Assembly: GCA_963702835.1 (NCBI GenBank)
Contig: OY969762.1
Location: 1,612,001 to 1,676,000 of the forward strand
DNA: 64,000 bases
Direction: 5' to 3'
DNA from: JAFGAV01 sp041479055
GTDB taxonomy: Bacteria > Acidobacteriota > Aminicenantia > Aminicenantales > JAFGAV01
Each line of letters starts with the position of its first letter. Position 1 is the stretch's first letter. Positions 9,502-18,416 of this stretch are shown here, piece after piece. The translations under genes were made by a program, and so were the position numbers. The notes under the pieces were generated by a model, which was given only the letters and a program-made list of their open reading frames with translations, made no database searches and was not told the origin of the DNA.

Positions 9502-10751
9502 GAGTCCGCACCGGTATCCTGCGCGAAGTCGTCGGCATGGCCGTGGACTCTTTAAAAGCCCACAAGCTCCGCTCCTTCCTCACCCTGCTGGGCATCATGA
9601 TCGGGGTCATGACCGTCATCGGCATGGTTTCCATCATCCAGGGGCTGAACCGCAGCTTCCTGGCCGAGCTGGAGTCCACCGGCTCCGACCTGATCATTAT
9701 CACCAAATTCCAGCCGGGCATCCGGGTGGGCCGCCTCCGCGAAGAGGAACGACAGCGGAAAAATCTAAGCTTCGAGGATGGCCTGGCCTTGGAGAAGGAA
9801 TGCCCCCTGGTCAAGGCCGTAGCCGTAGACCTGCCGGTCAATCCCTTCCAGGCTCCGACCGTCAAGTTCCAGAGCATCAAAGCCCAGGACACCATGGTCC
9901 TGGGCATGAATGAAAAATTCCCCTCCGTGCTGTCCGTCTATCTGCCTCAAAAGGGGCGTTTCCTCAGCGCCTCCGATATCAGTCACAGCACCAGGGCCTG
10001 CGTCCTGGGCGTAGAGCTGGCCGAGACGCTTTTCCCCCACCTCAGCCCCCTGGAACGAAGGATTCGCATCGGGGCCGAGGAGTTCACCGTAGTGGGCGTT
10101 CTCCAGAAGAGGGGCTCGATCTTCGGCCAGAGCCGCGACAACTTCGTGGGTATCCCCATCACGACCCTGATGAAGTACTTCCCCTACGATTTGGAAAACC
10201 TGGAGATCATCGCCGTGCCGGTCAAACACGGCTTCATTCCCGAGACGATCGACCAAATCAGCAATGCCCTGCGCCGGCGCCGCAACGTCGGCTTCAACAA
10301 GCCCAACGACTTCTCCGTATTCACCCAGGACACCATGATGGACCTCTACAACCAGATCACCGGAGCCGCCTACCTGGTTATGGTCATCATCTCCTCCATC
10401 GGCCTGCTGGTGGGCGGGATCGGAGTGATGAACATCATGCTGGTCTCGGCCAAGGAACGGACCCGGGAGATCGGCATCCGCAAGGCCTTGGGCGCCCGCT
10501 CCGGCGACATCCTCAGGCAGTTCCTGATAGAGTCGGTGTTCCTGACAGTCACCGGCGGCCTGCTGGGCATCGTGCTGGGGTTCCTGGTGGCCCTGCTGGT
10601 CAGAAGCGTCACTCCCCTGCCCGCCTCGGTGACCCTCTGGTCGATAGTTCTGGGCCTGGCCGTCTCGGCTTCGGTGGGCCTCTTCTTCGGCCTCTTCCCC
10701 GCCCGCAAAGCGGCCAAGGTGGACCCCATCGTCTCGCTGCGGTATGAATAA
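9498..10751 (+). CDS. MacB-type ABC transporter permease, second of two
   Basis: A 417-residue paralogue of the upstream permease, with the same N-terminal block ('SFLTLLGIMIGVMTVIG'), a MacB_PCD periplasmic domain and an FtsX core ending in 'ARKAAKVDPIVSLRYE'. It starts inside the stop codon of the first gene, so translation is probably coupled. The pair most likely forms a heterodimeric permease that arose by tandem duplication. The substrate cannot be inferred. Confidence 0.9.
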   Translation: MRVRTGILREVVGMAVDSLKAHKLRSFLTLLGIMIGVMTVIGMVSIIQGLNRSFLAELESTGSDLIIITKFQPGIRVGRLREEERQRKNLSFEDGLALEKECPLVKAVAVDLPVNPFQAPTVKFQSIKAQDTMVLGMNEKFPSVLSVYLPQKGRFLSASDISHSTRACVLGVELAETLFPHLSPLERRIRIGAEEFTVVGVLQKRGSIFGQSRDNFVGIPITTLMKYFPYDLENLEIIAVPVKHGFIPETIDQISNALRRRRNVGFNKPNDFSVFTQDTMMDLYNQITGAAYLVMVIISSIGLLVGGIGVMNIMLVSAKERTREIGIRKALGARSGDILRQFLIESVFLTVTGGLLGIVLGFLVALLVRSVTPLPASVTLWSIVLGLAVSASVGLFFGLFPARKAAKVDPIVSLRYE

Positions 10752-10782
10752 TTAAATTGAGGCAAAACGGTGAGCTGAAAAC

Positions 10783-11283
10783 GTGCCGCTGTTTTGGAAA
10801 TGGTTCATTCCCTTATCCTCAGTGGTGATCCTCTCCCAATTCCTGAACTTTGTGAGCTATCGAATTCTCAAAACACGCATCCTGCGCCGGCGGAGCTGGG
10901 ACCTCAACATCTGTTCCGGCAAGACGGACGGCGGCGGCATCAATGCGGATATTGTCCCGCATGCGGACCTGCCCAATTTCGTCCGGGTTGATTCGGTCTA
11001 TCGCCTGCCTTTTCAGGATCAACAGTTCGACACTGTTCTGTGCTCCCATACCCTGGAGCATGTTGAAGACCCCCAAGCCTTCTGGCAAGAGCTGTCGCGC
11101 GTCGGAAAACGGATTACGGTCATCCTTCCCCCTCTTTGGGATGTGGCCGGAGCATTAAATGTTTTCGAGCACCGCTGGATTTTCTTGACTTTCCGCAAAG
11201 AACACAACCGCCTCCCGCCCTGCGTGCGTCTGCCCCTGTCCCGAGTTATCCAGCGCCTTCTGGGACAGCGCATCCATGCCTGA
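10783..11283 (+). CDS. Short class I methyltransferase-like protein, membrane-anchored
   Basis: A 166-residue protein with a GTG start. One hydrophobic N-terminal helix (residues 5-28) is followed by a partial Rossmann-type methyltransferase: 'ICSGKTDGGGINADIV' near 43 stands for the SAM-binding motif I region, and 'FDTVLCSHTLEHVEDP' near 80 is the typical motif IV block of methyltransferase type 11 proteins. It lacks the usual C-terminal half. It lies 32 bases after the permease pair and 3 bases before the DMT gene, so it probably belongs to that transcript. Confidence 0.65.
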   Translation: MPLFWKWFIPLSSVVILSQFLNFVSYRILKTRILRRRSWDLNICSGKTDGGGINADIVPHADLPNFVRVDSVYRLPFQDQQFDTVLCSHTLEHVEDPQAFWQELSRVGKRITVILPPLWDVAGALNVFEHRWIFLTFRKEHNRLPPCVRLPLSRVIQRLLGQRIHA

Positions 11284-11286
11284 GTC

Positions 11287-12225
11287 ATGTCCCACCACGC
11301 CCTGGCCATGCTCTACGGAATCGTGGGAACGGTGCTCTTCAATATATCCAAGGGAATGCAGCGCCAGGGCATCGAAGCGGTCTCCCTGATTTTCCCGGCC
11401 CGCAGGAGGCCGCCCAGCCCAGACCGGCCAGCCCCTTCCCCGAAGATCATCGCTCTCTACATCACCGGCTTCATCCTGAACAACAGCCTGGGATTTTTCG
11501 CCATCCTGGCCAACCGGCATGCCCCCTCGTCCTATTTCACCTCGATGTTCGGCCTGGGCATCATCGCCCTGATGCTCTATTCGGGGTTGATCCTCAAAGA
11601 GCCCATTCACCCCCGGCAGTATGTCGGGGCGGCCGTGCTGGCCCTGGGCACACTAATCCTCGGCTACGACGGGATCGCCAGGGAAGATTTGACCATGGCC
11701 GGGATCAGCCTCACGGCCGTCGGAGTCATGGTGGGCCTTTCCTTTCTGACCGCTGCCCTTCTTCTCCATTGGGCCCACCGGACTCGCGGCCTCCTGTTCC
11801 TGGGCATGATCTACGGCCTGGTCATCGGTTTCACGGCCAGCCTGGATCCCGTGCTGAAGGGGATCGGCCAAACCCTGGGGGGAGGAGAACGTTATCTGCC
11901 CCGGCTTTCCTGGGGATGGGTTATCTTCCTGTTGAGCTTTCTCTTCGCCACCCTGTCCTTCGTCGCCTCCCAATGGATCTTCCGCCGGGGCGTCCGCGCC
12001 TCCGTGCTCATCCCCTCTCAAAATTTCAGCTATATCGTCTATCCCCTCTTCATCCAAGCCGTAGCCCTTCCAGGCTTCAGGCTGACCGCGGTGACCCTCT
12101 CCGGGCTGCTCATCACCTTCCTGGGCTTTGTCATCATGCACATCCCCGGGCAGCCCAAGGGCTTTCCTCTCAGGAGGAACGGCGGGACGTCAGACGAACA
12201 TACTCCTTCAGGACAACCCGGTTGA
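11287..12225 (+). CDS. EamA/DMT-superfamily transporter
   Basis: A 312-residue protein with about nine to ten membrane segments in two repeated halves, separated by a short cytoplasmic loop rich in Pro at residues 36-54. The organisation and small helices fit drug/metabolite transporters, which export amino acids, nucleotide-sugar precursors or other small molecules. It begins 3 bases after the methyltransferase and its 3' end overlaps the convergent glycosyltransferase by 56 bases. Confidence 0.75.
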   Translation: MSHHALAMLYGIVGTVLFNISKGMQRQGIEAVSLIFPARRRPPSPDRPAPSPKIIALYITGFILNNSLGFFAILANRHAPSSYFTSMFGLGIIALMLYSGLILKEPIHPRQYVGAAVLALGTLILGYDGIAREDLTMAGISLTAVGVMVGLSFLTAALLLHWAHRTRGLLFLGMIYGLVIGFTASLDPVLKGIGQTLGGGERYLPRLSWGWVIFLLSFLFATLSFVASQWIFRRGVRASVLIPSQNFSYIVYPLFIQAVALPGFRLTAVTLSGLLITFLGFVIMHIPGQPKGFPLRRNGGTSDEHTPSGQPG

Positions 12226-13348
12226 TCGTCTCCCAATCCCTGTTCTTGATATTGGCCAGCCCCGCCTCCCTGACCCGGCGGTAGAAGGCCTTCTCGGTCA
12301 GCAGCTTGCGGCAGCACCGAAAAAAGGAGCCGGCATCTTTGGCCCGCGCCACCAGGCCGCCGCCCGTCTTGCGTACAATTTCCTGGCAGCCTCCACGGTC
12401 GGAAACAACCGCCGGCAGGCCCGAGGCGATCGCTTCCTGGATGACGTTGCCGAAGGTCTCGGTGGTTGAGGGAAAAAGGAGTATGTCCGCGCTGGCGTAG
12501 GCGGCGGAGAGGTCCTTTCCCCCCAGGTAGCCGAGAAAAACGGCCTCGGGCATGTCTTTTTTCAGCTCCGCTTCAAGCGGGCCCCGGCCGATCAGGACGA
12601 ACACCGGCCGGGGACCCTCTCTTCTTTGGAACATCCGGTAGACCTGGACGCAGACGAGCATATCCTTGAACCAGGCAAACTGGCCGCTATAGAGAATGAC
12701 TTTTTTACCCTCGGCCCCCCAGCGGCGGCGCAGGGCCCCGCTGCGGAAGGAGGGATTGAAACTTTCCTCGGCCAGCCCGCGTCCCCAGACGGCGGCGGCC
12801 CGGATTTTCTGCCGGGCGAATTTAGCCGCGCTATCCTGGCTGGGCACCAGCAACGAGTCGGCCCGTCCATAAAACCAGCGGAGTATGGGCCGCCACGGCC
12901 GGCTCAAGTACCAAATGTTGCGTTCGTCGAGATACGAAACGAAATCGGTATGGTAGGAGATGAGCAGGGGAATGCGCTTGAGTTTGGCATAGCCCAGCAA
13001 GCCCATGCCCACAGCGTCGGGAACGGTCAGGTGGATGAGGCCGGGCTTGAAGGCTTCCATCTGCCGGACCAGCTTAGGCCCGGGCAGGGCGAATTTATAG
13101 TCGGGATAGAAGGGAAAGGGGATGGCCGGGACGGTGAAGACCGAGACGCCGGGCAGCCTGTCCGGGCTGGAAGAATAGGTCCAAACTCCAACTTGGGCAC
13201 GCCGCCGCCGCAGCGAATCGACCAGCTTATAGAGCGTTTTGGTGGCGCCGTCATAATCCCGAACGAACATGCCCGCGTAAAGCGCCACCCGCAGCCCGGC
13301 CAGGGCGTCCTCAGGCCGGGTTATTCGGTGAGGTCGATGCAATGGCAA
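12170..13348 (-). CDS. Glycosyltransferase family 4
   Basis: A 392-residue GT-B fold protein. The N-terminal half has 'RVALYAGMFVRDYDGATKTLYKL' features at residues 19-42 (the acceptor-side glycine loop) and 'LLISYHTDFVSYL' near 127. The C-terminal donor-binding half has 'VFLGYLGGKDLSAAYASADI' and the E-x7-E block 'TETFGNVIQEAIASGLP', which holds the nucleotide-sugar. The nearest known group is the GT4 α-mannosyl/diacylglycerol glucosyltransferase branch. The donor is unknown. It overlaps the end of the DMT transporter gene tail to tail. Confidence 0.88.
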   Translation of the reverse strand: MPLHRPHRITRPEDALAGLRVALYAGMFVRDYDGATKTLYKLVDSLRRRRAQVGVWTYSSSPDRLPGVSVFTVPAIPFPFYPDYKFALPGPKLVRQMEAFKPGLIHLTVPDAVGMGLLGYAKLKRIPLLISYHTDFVSYLDERNIWYLSRPWRPILRWFYGRADSLLVPSQDSAAKFARQKIRAAAVWGRGLAEESFNPSFRSGALRRRWGAEGKKVILYSGQFAWFKDMLVCVQVYRMFQRREGPRPVFVLIGRGPLEAELKKDMPEAVFLGYLGGKDLSAAYASADILLFPSTTETFGNVIQEAIASGLPAVVSDRGGCQEIVRKTGGGLVARAKDAGSFFRCCRKLLTEKAFYRRVREAGLANIKNRDWETINRVVLKEYVRLTSRRSS

Positions 13349-13516
13349 GACTGGGAACTCCCGTTACAGCCGAATTTGTCGAGGAATTATAAATCCCAAA
13401 TCAAAGAACCGTCAAGGACGGCTCCCGAGCGCGGGGATATGCTCTTCTCCTAAGATTTTTTGGCAAAAAGCATCATGGCCCGCTAGGCAAGGATTCCGGC
13501 GTAAATGACTGAGTTT

Positions 13517-13545
13517 TTGAATTCTTTCGAGCGCTGTGTTATAAA
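13517..13545 (+). promoter_or_regulatory. Promoter-like pair
   Basis: TTGAAT, 17 bases, TATAAA, 38 bases ahead of the secreted-protein start at 13584, which has its own GAGGAG ribosome site. A good sigma-70-like match. Confidence 0.6.
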
Positions 13546-13583
13546 AGCCGTGGGGAAAAACAAGCCCTTGGTGAGGAGGAGCC

Positions 13584-14957
13584 ATGCGATTAAAAATCGG
13601 CTGGGTTCTCATCAGCGTGGTCTTGTTCGTGGCAGCCTTTTCTCTTCCGGCGCATGTTCGCCTCGGACAGGAGAGTGAGGAAGCCGCCTGGCTGAAGTCG
13701 GGCGACCCCTGCTGGCCCACAAAACAGAAGAAAGCCTTCATCAAGATGGATATGTCCTATATGACCTGCATCCCCATCTCCATCAACCTGACCTGGGACG
13801 TAGAGGAAACCTTTCAGCGTACAGGCCGCTTTGGAACCGACCGGGTCAACTTGAAGCTGAGGGAGGATTTTACCGCCTACCTGGAGCTCATCTACAATCA
13901 AAGAAATCGCAAGTTGCTGGATTGCTATGAAATCGTTGGGCCCGCGCCCTGCTGCCCCGGAGATATGGAAACTCACATCCTGGGCGTCAATGCCACTTTC
14001 CTGGTTTGCGAGCCTTGGAACTCCAATTGCCGTCCCTACTCGACCAGCCGGCCGAATGATTTTGTCGTCACTCCTGATGTAAATCCCAACATCTATATAC
14101 ACTGGACAAGGGACGGCGTGGGCGATGCCGGCGATTTGCATTCTTCCCACCTGGACCCCCGGGAAGACTTGGTTAGGGAGCCGTTAAGCATTGACGGCGA
14201 CGTCTTTGAGCAGTGCGGCAGCGGCTTCCCAGTGAATCTTAATCGTAGCGATATGCCGACTTGGGAGGAACTCCAGGCGGGGCTGGAAAACGGAGAATTC
14301 CAGAAGGAATATCCTTTTCAGGATAGGACATTTTATCCCCGGGCGAACTATGTCCATGCCGTCAAGGGCAAAGTCAGGCTCTCAATCCAAACCAAGCTCG
14401 AAATGGAAAAATGGCAGGTGAACGTCGAGGGTTGGGAGACGGATAACTTGCAGCCATCCATTAAATTTATGGCTCCCAACAACAAGGAGACAGAAATACC
14501 CATTTCCGTCACATTTGACTGGAAACTCCAGGCCACGTTCGACTTGGCCAAAACCAAAAGCTCAAAGACTTTTAAAGGGGGAGGCATCGCCCAGGCGGCG
14601 GTTACGCAGAAGATTCTCATGGACCGCCCGGATCTTTGCACGTGTTCACTGACCAACTGTCCCGGGAAAACGGGCCCTCCGGATGCATCCAAATTGGCCA
14701 GCTGTCCCTTCACCTACGGAGAGGTTAAAGGCAACAGTGTCCAATTGACCTGGCCTGAATTTTCAACGGAAACTTGCGTTTTCTGCGTGCCCTATAGGTC
14801 CTATTCAGGGAAAGTTTCTTACAAACATGAGTTTGGCGGCAAGAATTTTATGCTCTGGCTTTCCCGAGAGCTGCTGCCCTTGAAAGACGGGGCCATCGTT
14901 ACAGGTCAGCGGCCGATTTGGATGGGCTATAAAATCACGCTTAAAAAGATCAGCTAA
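13584..14957 (+). CDS. Secreted cysteine-rich protein of unknown function
   Basis: A 457-residue protein with a signal peptide (1-24) and many Cys residues, some clustered ('CPGDMETH' near 118; several in 350-370), which suggests a disulfide-stabilised exported protein. No catalytic motif is recognisable. The sequence alternates short β-like stretches with Pro/Asn-rich loops. The promoter at 13517-13545 and GAGGAG just before the ATG support the start. Possibly one of the lineage-specific exported families of Aminicenantes-like bacteria. Confidence 0.6.
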   Translation: MRLKIGWVLISVVLFVAAFSLPAHVRLGQESEEAAWLKSGDPCWPTKQKKAFIKMDMSYMTCIPISINLTWDVEETFQRTGRFGTDRVNLKLREDFTAYLELIYNQRNRKLLDCYEIVGPAPCCPGDMETHILGVNATFLVCEPWNSNCRPYSTSRPNDFVVTPDVNPNIYIHWTRDGVGDAGDLHSSHLDPREDLVREPLSIDGDVFEQCGSGFPVNLNRSDMPTWEELQAGLENGEFQKEYPFQDRTFYPRANYVHAVKGKVRLSIQTKLEMEKWQVNVEGWETDNLQPSIKFMAPNNKETEIPISVTFDWKLQATFDLAKTKSSKTFKGGGIAQAAVTQKILMDRPDLCTCSLTNCPGKTGPPDASKLASCPFTYGEVKGNSVQLTWPEFSTETCVFCVPYRSYSGKVSYKHEFGGKNFMLWLSRELLPLKDGAIVTGQRPIWMGYKITLKKIS

Positions 14958-14999
14958 AAAAAGAAGCTGGCCCTGATATTCCCTCCGCCGCCGCCAAAA

Positions 15000-16232
15000 T
15001 CAGGCCAGCCGCTCTCGGACGAGCGCGGCCGCCAGGTCCAAGGCTTGCTCAAGCTTTTCTCTCCGGTCGGTGACAATTTCCACAAGAGAAGGGCCGCCGC
15101 CGCCCTTGCCTTCGACGAGCGTTGAAACCGCCCGGCCCACTTCCCGGAGGTCAATAGCAAGGCTTTCGGAACGGGCCAGGATGATATGGTCTCGCTCCGG
15201 GCCGGAGAGGCCATAGATAACGATAAAACGGCCTTGCCTGATAAGGTTCAGGGCCAGGAGTTTCGCTTCCTCGGGCAGACGATCCTTAAATATCTCCCGG
15301 ATGAGGGGTCCTGTCGCCTTTCCGGCAATATCCCTGGCTTCATATTCCAATAACCGGGCCCGGGCTGCTTGAATGCTTTTCCGGAGGTTTTTGCCTTCTT
15401 GGGCGAGCCTCTCGACGCCTCCGGCCAGGTCTTGCTCAGGGAGGTTCATCCGGCCGGCCATCTGCCGGACCATCCGGCCTTTCCGGATGGCATCGGCCAC
15501 GGCCCGGCCGCCGCACAGAAATTCAAAACGGAGATTGCCGCGGATTCGTTCCCAGCGCACGACCTTGATCAGCCCGACTTCTCCCGTCCGGCGGCAGTGG
15601 GTGCCTCCGCAGGCGGAATAATCAAACCCGGCCACTTCGACCACCCGGATGAGTCCTTCTTTTTTCGGGGGGCGGCGGAAGGGAACCTCGCCGATCTTGT
15701 CCTGGGTGACAAAATAAGTCCGCATTTCTTTATCCTCCTGGACGACTTTGTTGGCCAGGAGCTCGACTTTTGCCAGTTCTTCCTCTTCGACCTTGGCCAG
15801 CCCGATCTCCAGCGTCGAGAATTCAGCACCCAAGTGAAAAGATTGCGTCTCCCCGTCGAGAACCTCGAGGAAAGCCTGGGACAGAATGTGCTGGCCCGAA
15901 TGCTGCTGCATGTGGTCGAAACGCCGCGGCCAGTCGATGCGGCCGACGACAGGGCCGCCCGCCTGGACGGCAGGATCAGGGTCTCTCTCAAGGACATGGA
16001 GGATGGTCTCCCCTTCTTCTAGGACGTTAAGGACGGGAACGCCGTTGATCGTGCCCGTGTCCCAGGGCTGGCCGCCCGCCTCGGGATAAAAGCAGGTCCG
16101 GTCAAGCGCCAGAGCCGGACGGCCTTCCACCACAGCGCCTGCCACGACGGCCGCTTCGAATTCCGTCCGGTAAACATCTTCAAAATACAGCCGGACTGTC
16201 TTTCTGTCCCTGCTGCGGTCGGTTTCAGGCAT
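15000..16232 (-). CDS. Alanyl-tRNA editing protein with DHHA1 domain (AlaX-L type)
   Basis: A 410-residue protein containing the editing half of alanyl-tRNA synthetase without its catalytic core. The zinc-binding editing residues are visible: His111 and His115 in 'HMQQHSGQH', and Cys208 and His212 in 'CGGTH'. An N-terminal β-barrel part ('FYPEAGGQPWDTG') comes first, and the C-terminal DHHA1 domain ends with 'GKGGGGPSLVEIV'. Such proteins hydrolyse Ser- or Gly-tRNA(Ala) in trans. The ATG at 16232 has AGAGG six bases upstream. The open frame reaches back to 16358, but that extension is derived from a DUF401-like fragment and is rejected. Confidence 0.9.
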   Translation of the reverse strand: MPETDRSRDRKTVRLYFEDVYRTEFEAAVVAGAVVEGRPALALDRTCFYPEAGGQPWDTGTINGVPVLNVLEEGETILHVLERDPDPAVQAGGPVVGRIDWPRRFDHMQQHSGQHILSQAFLEVLDGETQSFHLGAEFSTLEIGLAKVEEEELAKVELLANKVVQEDKEMRTYFVTQDKIGEVPFRRPPKKEGLIRVVEVAGFDYSACGGTHCRRTGEVGLIKVVRWERIRGNLRFEFLCGGRAVADAIRKGRMVRQMAGRMNLPEQDLAGGVERLAQEGKNLRKSIQAARARLLEYEARDIAGKATGPLIREIFKDRLPEEAKLLALNLIRQGRFIVIYGLSGPERDHIILARSESLAIDLREVGRAVSTLVEGKGGGGPSLVEIVTDRREKLEQALDLAAALVRERLA

Positions 16233-16311
16233 CGATAGCCTCTGGCGATTTCTTTTGTTTATTATGGCATGAAGAGAGTTCTTTGTCTCTAATGATTTAT
16301 ATTGACTTTTC

Positions 16312-16370
16312 ATAACCTGAAAGGCCATTATCACCAGGAGCGCTGCGGCCTTCACCACGGCCGCCGGAGA
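16312..16370 (-). pseudogene. Fragment resembling the 3' end of the DUF401 permease gene
   Basis: Read on the minus strand it encodes 'SPAAVVKAAALLVIMAFQV', about 12 of 21 residues identical to the C-terminus of the intact DUF401 protein (APAAVVWAAALLALVIFRV), with 14 identical bases at the start of the match. It lies upstream of the AlaX gene and only by chance stays in frame with it. The most diverged of the three fragments. Confidence 0.5.
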
Positions 16371-16430
16371 CAGCGCAGCCGGAAAGCAAATTCTTGCTTA
16401 TTAAAGATCTTTTTAAGCTCATTATTTGAA

Positions 16431-16459
16431 TTGACTATATAAATTGATTTCTCTACTAT
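16431..16459 (+). promoter_or_regulatory. Promoter-like pair for the β-barrel gene
   Basis: TTGACT, 17 bases, TACTAT, about 20 bases before the start at 16480 and its AAGGAGGGG ribosome site. Confidence 0.6.
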
Positions 16460-16479
16460 AAATGGAAAAGGAGGGGCAT

Positions 16480-17106
16480 ATGAAAAAAACCCTAATGGTC
16501 ATTTGCCTGGTTATCTTGGCCAGCTGGCCTGCCTTCGGCAGCGGATTCAAGTTCTATTTCGGCCCGGCTATCACTAATATCAACCAAACGGGAATAGCCC
16601 TCCCGCCCGAGATCTATAACAAATCTATGGCCCAATTGACCGGGGGAGTGGGCTTTGAGCTCAGCTTCAGCTCCCACGTGGCTTTGGAGCTGGACTTGAT
16701 GTATGCGCCGGGCGGGGCAAGATGGGAGGCAACTGTCGGAGGGACGACCTTATCGGAAACTTATAAAGCTTATGCTTTCTCAGTGCCGCTGCTTTTTAAG
16801 GGATTTTTTTTGACGGGAACGACGCCCTATATCCTGGCCGGCGGCGCCCTGGCCTACACCACCAGCCAGAGCAGCATCCTGGATTTCCCCCCCTCAATTT
16901 ATCAAGTGACAGATATGACCAGCTCAGTCAACCGCTGGCAGTACTGCCTTATCATCGGAGGCGGCCTGAATATCGCCATCAGTTCAATGAACTTCCTGGT
17001 CGAAGTCAGATATGACCTGGGCTTGTCGGAGCTCTTAAAACATCCGTCGCCCGGCCATACGGCCAAGATCTCCAATATCGTCATTCTCGCCGGATACAAG
17101 TTCTGA
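16480..17106 (+). CDS. Outer-membrane β-barrel protein
   Basis: A 208-residue protein with a signal peptide (1-17) and repeated amphipathic β-strands ('HVALELDLMYAPGGARW', 'NFLVEVRYDLGLSEL'), ending in 'ILAGYKF' with a terminal Phe, as expected for proteins inserted by the BAM machinery. AAGGAGGGG lies just before the ATG at 16480; an ATG at 16462 has no such site. It fits porin-family β-barrel proteins. Function unknown. Confidence 0.75.
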   Translation: MKKTLMVICLVILASWPAFGSGFKFYFGPAITNINQTGIALPPEIYNKSMAQLTGGVGFELSFSSHVALELDLMYAPGGARWEATVGGTTLSETYKAYAFSVPLLFKGFFLTGTTPYILAGGALAYTTSQSSILDFPPSIYQVTDMTSSVNRWQYCLIIGGGLNIAISSMNFLVEVRYDLGLSELLKHPSPGHTAKISNIVILAGYKF

Positions 17107-17141
17107 TAGGTAACGATGGGAGAAGGAAAACCGCCGGATGA

Positions 17142-17951
17142 TTAGATTTGTTGCAGCGTGAACTTTCCCCCGCATCCGCCAGCGATCGTGTAGGTGCCGT
17201 TGGTGGCGGACCATTTGCCGTTTATGATGCAGAGGAGGGCGTTGATCGTGCCCTTCTGGCCTGTGGTCAATTCCGTCACTTCCCCCTGGAGCTGACAGCA
17301 CTTTTGCATGGCGGAAATTGTCCCCTTAAACGAATGGGTGACCTTCCAGGCGCCGCTTTTCAGCGTTTGCATCTTCCCCGTTAGGGATGACCCGCAATTG
17401 ACCTGCACGATATCAAACATGAATTCCCCGGTTTCCGGCGTGGGACAGGTGGCAGAAAGCGTGTCCTGGTGAACGCCCTTGTAGGTGCCCGCCACGCAGC
17501 ACGTACTGCCGGCCGGGCAGGTGAGCTTAGTTTCAAGGCTGTTGTTCTTTTCATTCACTTCCTTGACGACGTTCCACAGGTCCACTACGGCCTTGATGGA
17601 TTCGGTCCCCGTGACTTTCAGGTTGCTGACAAAGGTTGCGGTGCCGCCGACGCTCTGAAGGTGTTTGGCCGGGTCAAATAGCCAGATGGAGGCGCCCCCA
17701 TAGTTGCTGCCGTTGCGATAGAGATAAACTCCGGCACTCTGCGGCGTGTGAACTGTCCAGACCGTATCGGGAACAGGTCCCGGGCCCAGGTTTTTCACGA
17801 CCACGGACACCATACAGCCCTGGACGAGCGAAATGCTCTCGACGGTCAAGTCGGGCAGCAAGGGTCCGGACACCTGGGCATTCAAGCCTCCTGTGGCCGC
17901 AATCCATAGAATTAAGACGGCCAGGCCCAAGACACATCCCCATTTATTCAT
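17142..17951 (-). CDS. Secreted CARDB-type adhesion-like protein
   Basis: A 269-residue exported protein with a signal peptide (1-26). Residues 33-140 form a CARDB-like immunoglobulin fold ('LPDLTVESISL', 'VVKNLGPGPVPDT', 'VDLWNVVKEVNEKNNS'), as in many extracellular cell-adhesion proteins. The remaining half contains several Cys pairs and Thr/Gly-rich strands. AAGGAGG before the ATG at 17951 fixes the start. A related CARDB protein lies at 56847-57641. Confidence 0.7.
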   Translation of the reverse strand: MNKWGCVLGLAVLILWIAATGGLNAQVSGPLLPDLTVESISLVQGCMVSVVVKNLGPGPVPDTVWTVHTPQSAGVYLYRNGSNYGGASIWLFDPAKHLQSVGGTATFVSNLKVTGTESIKAVVDLWNVVKEVNEKNNSLETKLTCPAGSTCCVAGTYKGVHQDTLSATCPTPETGEFMFDIVQVNCGSSLTGKMQTLKSGAWKVTHSFKGTISAMQKCCQLQGEVTELTTGQKGTINALLCIINGKWSATNGTYTIAGGCGGKFTLQQI

Positions 17952-18134
17952 GCTTGTTCCTCCTTGCCTAAATATAGGTTTCAACCAAGAATTAGCGGTC
18001 TTTAAATTTCGCTGCTGCTGATATTGGATTTTGTCTCTAGCCCCCTGGCCAAAATCTTATCCCTCCCCTTCGAAGGATGTCAAGGGCTGTGAGTCTCTGA
18101 GCCTCCAGCCGTTTTTGCGCTATTGACACCAATC

Positions 18135-18269
18135 CGCGGCCCACACCACGGCCGCCGGGGCGAGTAGGATGCCCACGAATCCGCTGACATAGGTGAACAC
18201 GACCAGGGCCATGTCCGGCCGGTCGGCCCCGAAGATGGGCAGGAGCATGGGAAACGAGATCCCGACAAA
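18135..18269 (-). pseudogene. Fragment of a DUF401-like permease with internal deletion
   Basis: Encodes 'FVGISFPMLLPIFGADRPD' and the following residues through 'VSGFVGILL', joined directly to 'APAAVVWAA'. In the intact gene at 24060-25280 about 26 residues separate these two parts, so this copy has an internal in-frame deletion as well as loss of everything upstream. Orientation is the same as the intact gene. Confidence 0.75.
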
Positions 18270-18350
18270 GCTCCTAAAAAAACAGATGGCCTTCTTGAAA
18301 TACAAAAAATAGCTGACTAAAATACCAATAAGGAACCCCAGGAGGGGAAA

Positions 18351-18416
18351 ATGAAAAAAAGCTTGTCATTCATCATCCTCGCCGTCCCGATCGTCTGGCT
18401 GCAAGTGAGAAGATGA
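18351..18416 (+). CDS. Possible 21-residue leader peptide
   Basis: ATG after a strong GGAGGGG site encodes a signal-peptide-like string (basic start then 'LSFIILAVPIVWL') and ends with a TGA that overlaps the next gene's ATG (ATGA). It looks like the beginning of an exported protein that has lost its body, or a coupled leader for the next gene. No family is recognised. Confidence 0.35.
   Translation: MKKSLSFIILAVPIVWLQVRR

Noticed and set aside
15000..16358. N-terminal extension of the AlaX protein
   Set aside because: The extra 42 residues come from a DUF401-like fragment and intergenic DNA; a good ribosome site precedes 16232.
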